Position numbers and translations under genes: made by a program. From Candidatus Peribacteraceae bacterium (GTDB taxonomy: Bacteria > Patescibacteriota > Gracilibacteria > Peribacterales > Peribacteraceae): a stretch of DNA of 6,708 nt. Location of the stretch: the NCBI GenBank assembly GCA_018061525.1, contig JAGOUB010000050.1:1-6708 (forward strand). Reading direction: 5' to 3'. Positions 1-4,234 of this stretch are shown here, in pieces (position 1 is the first letter of the stretch; each line of letters starts with the position of its first letter). Below the pieces are notes generated by a model. That model made no database searches. It worked only from the letters and a program-made list of their open reading frames with translations, and was not told the DNA's origin.

Positions 1-150
1 TAGTGATGCCCTCCCGAAGGAGGCTGTCTGACTTCGTGCCCCTTCACCCCCGGCCGGGGCACAGTCGCGTCTTTGCCTGCGAAGGGGCGCGCGCCGGCCG
101 GGGGTGAAGGGGCACGAAGTCAGACAGCCTCCTTCGGGAGGGCATCACTA
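1..150. repeat. Long perfect inverted repeat, 57-bp arms, 36-nt loop
   Basis: Bases 1-57 are exactly the reverse complement of bases 94-150, leaving a 36-nt GC-rich loop at 58-93. The left arm begins at the first base of the window, so the repeat may continue beyond it. Each arm contains a smaller dyad (CCTCC-4 nt-GGAGG), and the inner end of the left arm runs into the self-complementary CCCCGGCCGGGG at 48-59. The loop contains the palindrome GGCGCGCGCC at 86-95. A transcript crossing this region could fold into a very stable hairpin. No transposase or target-site duplication is visible. It could be a repetitive extragenic element, a strong bidirectional terminator, or an assembly fold-back at a contig end. 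Confidence 0.95.
128..141 (+). other. UUCG-tetraloop hairpin nested in the inverted-repeat arm
   Basis: CCTCC (128-132) pairs with GGAGG (137-141) around TTCG, giving the canonical, unusually stable C(UUCG)G tetraloop in plus-strand RNA. Because the arms are inverted copies, the same hairpin arises on the minus strand from bases 10-23. The 5-bp stem is short and no T-run follows it, so it is not a standard terminator alone. Its presence suggests each arm was selected as an RNA structure, or is a copy of one. Confidence 0.6.
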
Positions 151-194
151 CCAAGCAGAACCACGGAGAGGGGCTCGGCGCGCCAGCGTTTTTG

Positions 195-223
195 GGTACT
201 TTTGGCGCGTTGCCAAAAGTACC
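195..223. terminator. 12-bp stem hairpin just downstream of the lipoprotein gene
   Basis: GGTACTTTTGGC (195-206) and GCCAAAAGTACC (212-223) are perfect reverse complements with a 5-nt loop. The hairpin lies three bases beyond the end of the minus-strand lipoprotein gene, where a transcript 3' end is expected. There is no U-run after the stem on either strand, so classical intrinsic termination is not assured. It may instead block 3' exonucleases or be a member of a dispersed repeat family. The dyad is certain; its role is inferred. Confidence 0.45.
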
Positions 224-226
224 AAC

Positions 227-514
227 TCACTTCACTTCTCCACTCCCACCAATCAACACCGCCTTACCAGCATTGATCTTGGCGGCACCAGAACCCAACT
301 GATTCACACCATCCAAAATGAGCGAAGCCCCGCTCTGCACGCGGCCCACTGTCTCCCCTACCTTCTTCTCCAGGTCCTGCGCGGTCTTGATGAGGCCGGA
401 GTTCTGCTGACGCACGGCCTCCAGGCGACTGGAGACGGCGGCAGTGCAGCCAGCCAGGAGGAAGGCGGCCATCAGCAACGGCAGGAGGAACGCGACAGAT
501 GTGCGGGAGAACAT
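227..514 (-). CDS. Small putative lipoprotein
   Basis: This 95-residue protein has a textbook type II signal peptide: a basic start (R4), a hydrophobic stretch over about residues 7-21, and the lipobox LLAGC with the acylated cysteine at C23. The mature part is about 70 residues with no further cysteines. It looks helical and possibly coiled-coil over residues 28-65 (SSRLEAV, QDLEKKV), and ends in a Gly-rich tail. It should be exported, lipidated and held on a membrane surface; its partner is unknown. I chose the ATG at 514 because it places the signal peptide at the N-terminus. The frame stays open upstream to 769, but that extension is Arg-rich and overlaps the preceding gene. No Shine-Dalgarno is visible before this ATG. 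It follows the zinc-ribbon gene by 53 bp and is probably cotranscribed with it. I recognise no family. Confidence 0.85.
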   Translation of the reverse strand: MFSRTSVAFLLPLLMAAFLLAGCTAAVSSRLEAVRQQNSGLIKTAQDLEKKVGETVGRVQSGASLILDGVNQLGSGAAKINAGKAVLIGGSGEVK

Positions 515-541
515 GGACGGTGAGGATGTGGATATGAGAAA

Positions 542-557
542 CCGGCACGGATGCCGG
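542..557 (-). promoter_or_regulatory. Short hairpin between the zinc-ribbon and lipoprotein genes
   Basis: CCGGCA and TGCCGG form a 6-bp stem with a 4-nt loop in the 53-bp gap between the two minus-strand genes. Read on the minus strand it is followed by TTTCTCAT, a weak pyrimidine run. It could be a partial terminator or RNA-processing site that lowers lipoprotein expression relative to the gene before it. A stem this short can easily occur by chance in GC-rich DNA. Confidence 0.25.
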
Positions 558-567
558 ACGAAGGACG

Positions 568-921
568 TTAGTCTTTCTTGGTCTTGAAGAGATTCTTGAA
601 CGAGCCGCCCGAGCTCTCGAGCATGCGGCGCAGGCCGGCGACGTCGTCGTCGCTCAGCGAGAGCGATGAGGAAACGTTCTTGCCGGTTGGGATATCGATG
701 GTGGCCTTCAGGCTGGTGGCGCCCTGGAGGCAGGCATGCAGGACGATGTAGGCCTGGCAGTCGCCGCACTTGAGCTCCAAAATGAGGAAATCGTCACCTG
801 TGCAGCGCACTGAAGGGATGGAGACCGGGACCTTGCCGCCGCACTGCGGACAGCGGACCTGCGCGGAGATCCTCTGGATGATGTGGTTGAGGGTGTGAGG
901 GTCGAGGTCCATCTGAAACAT
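568..921 (-). CDS. Small zinc-ribbon protein of unknown function
   Basis: This 117-residue protein carries two CxxC knuckles, CPQC (C24, C27) and CGDC (C52, C55), spaced 24 residues apart. That is the pattern of a treble-clef or zinc-ribbon fold binding one Zn2+. Before them lies a predicted helix (LDPHTLNHIIQRIS). The stretch between them is strand-like, and a hydrophobic segment (AYIVLHACLQG) follows. The tail is Ser- and Asp-rich (SSSLSLSDDD), then amphipathic, ending in Lys-rich KTKKD. There is no signal peptide, so it is probably cytoplasmic, perhaps a nucleic-acid or protein-binding adaptor. I preferred the ATG at 921 over the longer frame to 1098, which would run into the divergent gene; a second ATG at 912 is equally possible. 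A loose GGAG lies about 20 nt upstream. It is first in a probable two-gene unit with the lipoprotein. No specific family is recognised. Confidence 0.82.
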   Translation of the reverse strand: MFQMDLDPHTLNHIIQRISAQVRCPQCGGKVPVSIPSVRCTGDDFLILELKCGDCQAYIVLHACLQGATSLKATIDIPTGKNVSSSLSLSDDDVAGLRRMLESSGGSFKNLFKTKKD

Positions 922-976
922 TGTACCACGGCGAGCCCTTCGCTCCAAGGAGAACACGCGGTTATACTGGCCAGGA
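922..976. promoter_or_regulatory. Divergent intergenic spacer, probable bidirectional promoter
   Basis: These 55 bp separate the starts of two divergent genes and must hold, or lie next to, both promoters unless these lie inside the genes. The near-symmetrical GTTATACTGG at 961-970 offers a -10-like TATACT (963-968) for the plus strand and TATAAC (966-961) for the minus strand. No convincing -35 box stands at the right distance on either strand. On the plus strand the -10-like box is only 8 nt before the ATG at 977, so that transcript would be leaderless or nearly so. AAGGAG at 947-952 on the plus strand is too far (24 nt) from that ATG for normal Shine-Dalgarno pairing. Confidence 0.4.
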
Positions 977-1486
977 ATGTCACGTCTGCTTGGCACGCAC
1001 TTCGGCGCCGCGCTGCTCGCCCTGCTCACCGCGGGAGGGCTCCTCTCGGCCGGCAGTTTGGCCTCGCTCTTGGCGCCGTCGACGCCCACCAGCGGCACCG
1101 CCCCCCTGACGCTCGCCTACACCCAACCGCTCACGCTGACGGTGGCCGTGGGCCGGCGCGGCGACGGCGGCATTGTTGATGTCGCTCAAGTTGGCGGCAC
1201 CGAAACGGCGCATGTCACACTGCCGGCGGAGTGGGAGCGCACCGAGGTCTCGGGCGTGCCGCTGGAAAATGCCGGCTCGACTCCCCTCTCGTTGCACTGG
1301 ACCAGCTGGGAATTGCCGCCGGGCACACGCCTGCGCTTTGTGACGACATTGCTCGCCGGCCACGCCGACCTGGCATTGCCGAGCGGCGTCCCAATCTCAC
1401 TTACCGTCATCCGCGCCGATCTCGACTCGGGCGAGAGCATCCAAGAGACCCGACTGCTCCAGGGCAGCAGCGTCACACTGTGGTGA
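977..1486 (+). CDS. Exported or membrane-anchored protein of unknown function
   Basis: This 169-residue protein has one N-terminal hydrophobic segment at about residues 10-33, preceded by a single positive charge (R3). It is either a Sec signal peptide or an uncleaved anchor; Ser/Ala/Gly residues at 24-30 could supply a signal peptidase I site, but none is unambiguous. The remaining ~130 residues have no cysteine and look rich in beta strands (LTLTVAV, AHVTLP, LSLHWTSW, RLRFVTTLL, ISLTVIR), with Gly/Pro turns, consistent with a small beta-sandwich domain outside the membrane. I recognise no catalytic motif. The ATG at 977 puts the hydrophobic segment where a signal belongs. The flavoprotein gene begins 24 bp after its stop in the same direction, so the two are probably cotranscribed, which does not prove a shared function. 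Confidence 0.8.
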   Translation: MSRLLGTHFGAALLALLTAGGLLSAGSLASLLAPSTPTSGTAPLTLAYTQPLTLTVAVGRRGDGGIVDVAQVGGTETAHVTLPAEWERTEVSGVPLENAGSTPLSLHWTSWELPPGTRLRFVTTLLAGHADLALPSGVPISLTVIRADLDSGESIQETRLLQGSSVTLW

Positions 1487-1510
1487 CACGATTTCCCTCC
1501 GACCCCATCC

Positions 1511-2230
1511 ATGCCCACGCCCAGCTACGTCCTCCGCTGCCTCAAGAAAGAACTCGTCGCCCGCGACACGTACGAACTCTTTTTCGAGCGGCCGGCAGGC
1601 TTCACATTCAAGGGCGGACAGTCGGTGCTCTGGAAGGTGCCGCTCGTGGAGGATGAGACCGACATCCAGCCGCGCGCGTACTCCATCGCCTCTGGACCGA
1701 GCGAGCCCGAGCTGCGGTTCGTCATCCGCTTGAAGGAAGGCGGCCGCACCAGCCGCTGGATCGTGGAACGCTTGGAGGTGGGCTCGATGATGGAGATGCA
1801 GGGACCCTTCGGCCTCTTCACGCTGAAGCACGAATCCCCTCCTCCGGCCTATCTGTTCATCGCCACGGGCACCGGCATCGCGCCCTTCCGCGCGCATGTC
1901 TTGGAGCTGGGAGAAAAAGGATACAAAGGACGCATCGACGTGGTCTTCGGCGTGCGCGACGAGCAAGACGTCTTTTGGAAAGAGGAGCTGGCCGAGTGGA
2001 GCCGGTGCTTTCCCGAGTGCTTCACGCACTACGCGCTCAGCCAGCCGTCGTCCGAGTGGACCGGTCACCGCGGCCGCGTGCAGACACTGGTGCCGCTCAT
2101 CGCCAAGGATGTCGCGACGCGCGAGATCTACGTCTGCGGCAGTCCCGTGATGACCAAAGAGCTCAAGGGCCTCTGCCTGGAGCAGTGGGGCAGCGCGAAA
2201 GAGCGCCTGCACGTAGAGGGCTTCATCTGA
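1511..2230 (+). CDS. FAD/NAD(P)-binding oxidoreductase, ferredoxin-NADP+ reductase-like
   Basis: At 239 residues this matches the minimal two-domain ferredoxin reductase-like module. An N-terminal beta-barrel (about residues 1-105) carries the flavin motif RAYSIAS at 55-61, where R, Y and S contact the FAD isoalloxazine and phosphates, then GGRTSRW (77-83) and GPFGLF (98-103). The C-terminal Rossmann-like domain carries the dinucleotide motif ATGTGIAPF (118-126), FGVRDEQDVFW (146-156) and YVCGSP (207-212), with the family cysteine at C209. It ends with EGFI. The enzyme should move electrons between NAD(P)H and a one- or two-electron carrier in the cytoplasm. There is no 2Fe-2S ferredoxin domain, membrane segment or flavodoxin domain, and no carrier gene nearby, so the partner is unknown. 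No Shine-Dalgarno precedes the ATG (CGACCCCATCC). Its TGA stop abuts the stop of the convergent gene. The family call is secure; the electron acceptor and NADH or NADPH preference are not. Confidence 0.93.
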   Translation: MPTPSYVLRCLKKELVARDTYELFFERPAGFTFKGGQSVLWKVPLVEDETDIQPRAYSIASGPSEPELRFVIRLKEGGRTSRWIVERLEVGSMMEMQGPFGLFTLKHESPPPAYLFIATGTGIAPFRAHVLELGEKGYKGRIDVVFGVRDEQDVFWKEELAEWSRCFPECFTHYALSQPSSEWTGHRGRVQTLVPLIAKDVATREIYVCGSPVMTKELKGLCLEQWGSAKERLHVEGFI

Positions 2231-2233
2231 TCA
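2228..2233. other. Abutting convergent stop codons (TGATCA)
   Basis: The reductase ends with TGA at 2228-2230 and the convergent small gene ends with TGA read from 2233 to 2231. They share no base and leave no gap, forming the palindrome TGATCA. No hairpin plus T-run terminator is present around the junction. Transcripts from either side must therefore end inside the opposing gene or overlap antisense. Confidence 0.9.
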
Positions 2234-2488
2234 GGCGACGGCGATCTGCTCCTCGATCTTCGAGAGCTGGCGCAGGTCTTCCTCGCGCGAGCGGCCTTCG
2301 GCAGCGCGCAGCGGAGCCAGGCGCTCGTCGCGCGCGGTTTCGATGGCGCGGATCTGGTCCGGCGTGAGCGTGGTGTATTCACCCTCTTCCGACGCGGTCG
2401 TGCTGGGCGGGAGCTGCTCCGGGTTCGGCGCGTTCTGGAAGAGCAGACGGAACTCGCGCGGGCCGACGGAGAACCAGGTCTGGCGCAT
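2231..2488 (-). CDS. Small charged helical protein, translationally coupled
   Basis: This 85-residue protein has a hydrophobic/aromatic start (MRQTWFSVGPREFRLLF), a Pro-rich middle (NPEQLPPST, 22-30), and a strongly charged, probably helical C-terminal half (about 41-83, rich in R/E/D, for example RAIETARDERL and LSKIEEQ). It has no cysteines, signal peptide or catalytic motif. Its ATG shares one base with the stop of the preceding gene (TGATG at 2490-2486), a classic arrangement for translational coupling, and no Shine-Dalgarno is seen, so it probably depends on ribosomes finishing the 568-residue protein. This implies roughly matched production and suggests a partner or accessory role for that protein. 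I recognise no family. Confidence 0.75.
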   Translation of the reverse strand: MRQTWFSVGPREFRLLFQNAPNPEQLPPSTTASEEGEYTTLTPDQIRAIETARDERLAPLRAAEGRSREEDLRQLSKIEEQIAVA

Positions 2489-4194
2489 CAGGTGCGGCGG
2501 GGAGTGCGGCCGGGAGGAGTCGGGCCGGAGGCGGGCATCTGGGGACCGCCGCTCATGCGGGCGGCGAGAGCCTCATACGAGATGGTGCCGGCGTTCATGT
2601 TGTCGTCGATGAACTCGGCCATGGCCGGGCGGGCGTGGCGGTCGTCCTGCCAGGCGCCCATCAGCGCGGCCACCGGCGAGGCGGCCGGCGGGCGGAAGTG
2701 CACGCCCATGGAGTCGTAGACGATGAGCTGGTAGCCGCCGGCTACGGGCTGCAAGGCCACGGCGGCGGCGTGGTCGTGCTCTACGCGCAGGGCGACGGCC
2801 GTGTAGCCGCGGCGGCGCAGGATCTGCACGCCCAGGTCGGCCACCTGCATACAGCCACCGACGCCGTTACGCAGTCCCTCAAGGCCGCGGTAGTTGCCGC
2901 GGCGACGGTCGAAGCGGAGGTTACTGACGATCAGGTTCCACGGCTCCTGCTCTTGCGTGCCCACGAAGATGCCGGTCAGCCAGGCGTTGGAGGTCTCCAG
3001 ATCGAGGCTGGCGGCGAAGGCGAGCAGCTGCTGCTCCTTGGTGCGGATCTCCTGCGGTGAACCGCCAGCCAACAGGACGGAGGGCGGCGGAAGCCAACCG
3101 TTGTACTGCTCGGCGATGGCGCGATAGGCCGGAGGCAGGCGCGACTGGTCCGGGATGTAGAGATACATGCCCGGCGAGGCCACGCGGATGGTGGCCGAGT
3201 CGGCGCGGGCGCCGTCGAGCGAGCGGGGGTTCGGGAGCGGGGCCTGGGCGAAGTTGGCGCGGGCGATGAAGATACCGTCGGTGGAGAAAAAGCCGGCCGA
3301 AGCGACGCGTCCGCCCTCGCGCATCTCGAAGGTGGAGCTGCCGGTACTCATACGCTCGGTGATCAGGCGGCCGTTACCCTCGTAGGTATTGCTGCCGCTG
3401 GCGGTCACATTCCAGGCCATCGGCACGCCGCCGGCAGTCACCACGCGGATCGGGCCGCGGCCGGGCAGGGCCGGCGGGCCGTCGACGAACATCACTTGGG
3501 TGCCGGTGGCGAAGGCAGAGTACTGGCGGCCGCCCAACTGCCAGGTGGCCCAAACGCGGTTGCCATCACAGCTGTACGCAACGCTGGCGCCTTGGATTTC
3601 GGGGCGGGCCTGGAGCGCGGCCGGGAGCATCTCGCTGGCGCGCTGCAAATTGCTCAGGAGGGCGCGGTAGCGCGTGGGCGGGATGTTATTGCGGCGCATG
3701 TAACCCAGTACTGTGGCATCGGAGGCAAGGGTGAGCGGGCCGGGGAACGCGAGCGGCTGGCCGCCGACGTTCAGCGTGGCCAGTGCGTTGCGCAGGTCCT
3801 CTTCGCTCATCGGAGCTTCGGAGGTAGAGATCGGCGACGGCGACGGCTGCAACTGGTCGCGGCGGTCGAAGCGAGGCTCGGGGATGCGCTCACGGCCTTC
3901 GCGGCCGCGGCGGAACTGGGTGTAGACCCGGCGACCGCGATCGATGGTGGACGACGAATTCGGACCACCGACAAAGGTCCCCATGCGACCGGTGCCGGCC
4001 TCGCGGCGGGCGGCGGCGTTGGGACCGAAGCCCATCAGCAGGCCGAAGTTGCGGAACGAATTCGCAAACTGACTGACCCGCTGCAGGCGCTGGCTGGCCG
4101 CGCCGTTCAGGTTGCTGCGCGGGGCGAACTCCGACGCAGCCTCCGGGGTCGGAGGCTGCTGGTCGGGGCCGTTGAGGGATACCTCGTTCGGCAT
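2488..4194 (-). CDS. Protein with C-terminal transglutaminase/papain-like thiol domain (putative)
   Basis: This 568-residue protein appears modular. Residues 1-130 are low-complexity and probably disordered (Pro/Ser/Arg-rich, with a basic patch at 86-112). Residues 130-195 look helical. Residues 200-345 look beta-rich with repeated Gly/aromatic strands. The part of interest is 435-500: GVGGCMQVADLGVQILRRRGY (444-464, C448), EHDHAAAVAL (472-481, H473 and H475), then LIVYDSMG (490-497, D494). A Cys at the start of a helix, a Leu-rich helix ending in an Arg/Gly turn, a His on a strand and an Asp about 20 residues later is the order of the transglutaminase-like and papain-fold superfamily triad. 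Such domains act as peptidases, amidases or crosslinking acyltransferases. The tail (545-568) is Pro/Arg-rich. No signal peptide or membrane helix is evident, suggesting a cytosolic location or non-Sec export. The gene starts 40 bp after the coiled-coil gene without a Shine-Dalgarno and overlaps the next start. The gene itself is solid; the domain call is motif-based inference. Confidence 0.85.
   Translation of the reverse strand: MPNEVSLNGPDQQPPTPEAASEFAPRSNLNGAASQRLQRVSQFANSFRNFGLLMGFGPNAAARREAGTGRMGTFVGGPNSSSTIDRGRRVYTQFRRGREGRERIPEPRFDRRDQLQPSPSPISTSEAPMSEEDLRNALATLNVGGQPLAFPGPLTLASDATVLGYMRRNNIPPTRYRALLSNLQRASEMLPAALQARPEIQGASVAYSCDGNRVWATWQLGGRQYSAFATGTQVMFVDGPPALPGRGPIRVVTAGGVPMAWNVTASGSNTYEGNGRLITERMSTGSSTFEMREGGRVASAGFFSTDGIFIARANFAQAPLPNPRSLDGARADSATIRVASPGMYLYIPDQSRLPPAYRAIAEQYNGWLPPPSVLLAGGSPQEIRTKEQQLLAFAASLDLETSNAWLTGIFVGTQEQEPWNLIVSNLRFDRRRGNYRGLEGLRNGVGGCMQVADLGVQILRRRGYTAVALRVEHDHAAAVALQPVAGGYQLIVYDSMGVHFRPPAASPVAALMGAWQDDRHARPAMAEFIDDNMNAGTISYEALAARMSGGPQMPASGPTPPGRTPRRT
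2713..2853 (-). other. Putative Cys-His-Asp catalytic region
   Basis: This segment encodes residues 448-494 of the 568-residue protein. The candidate nucleophile C448 is TGT read from 2853-2851, the candidate base H475 is CAC at 2772-2770 (H473 is the alternative), and D494 is GAC at 2715-2713. The Cys-to-His spacing of 27 is on the short side for transglutaminase cores, and the His-to-Asp spacing of 19 is ordinary. The protein has only one other cysteine (C209, in SCDG), so C448 is the natural nucleophile candidate. Confidence 0.5.
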
Positions 4195-4234
4195 GGCTGG
4201 TGGTTGCGTGTGTCTTGGGTCGGGAACGTTCTAC

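Noticed and set aside
1..150. Insertion-sequence or integron attachment site
   Set aside because: No transposase or integrase gene, no direct repeats flanking the inverted repeat, and no core site motif visible. The left edge is cut by the window, so this could not be tested fully.
73..523. Overlapping plus-strand frames across the inverted repeat and lipoprotein region
   Set aside because: They translate the inverted repeat and the 195-223 hairpin and run antisense to a lipoprotein with a perfect lipobox. The repeat-derived peptide has no protein-like features.
515..769. N-terminal extension of the lipoprotein frame
   Set aside because: The extension is Arg/Pro-rich, overlaps the zinc-ribbon gene, and would bury the signal peptide and lipobox inside the protein.
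922..1098. Upstream extension of the zinc-ribbon frame
   Set aside because: It would overlap the divergent exported-protein gene and its signal sequence, and its residues do not look like a folded domain.
1397..2212. Minus-strand open frame of 271 codons opposite the reductase
   Set aside because: The opposite frame encodes a clear flavoprotein with all family motifs; this one is His/Arg/Ala-rich and has no motif.
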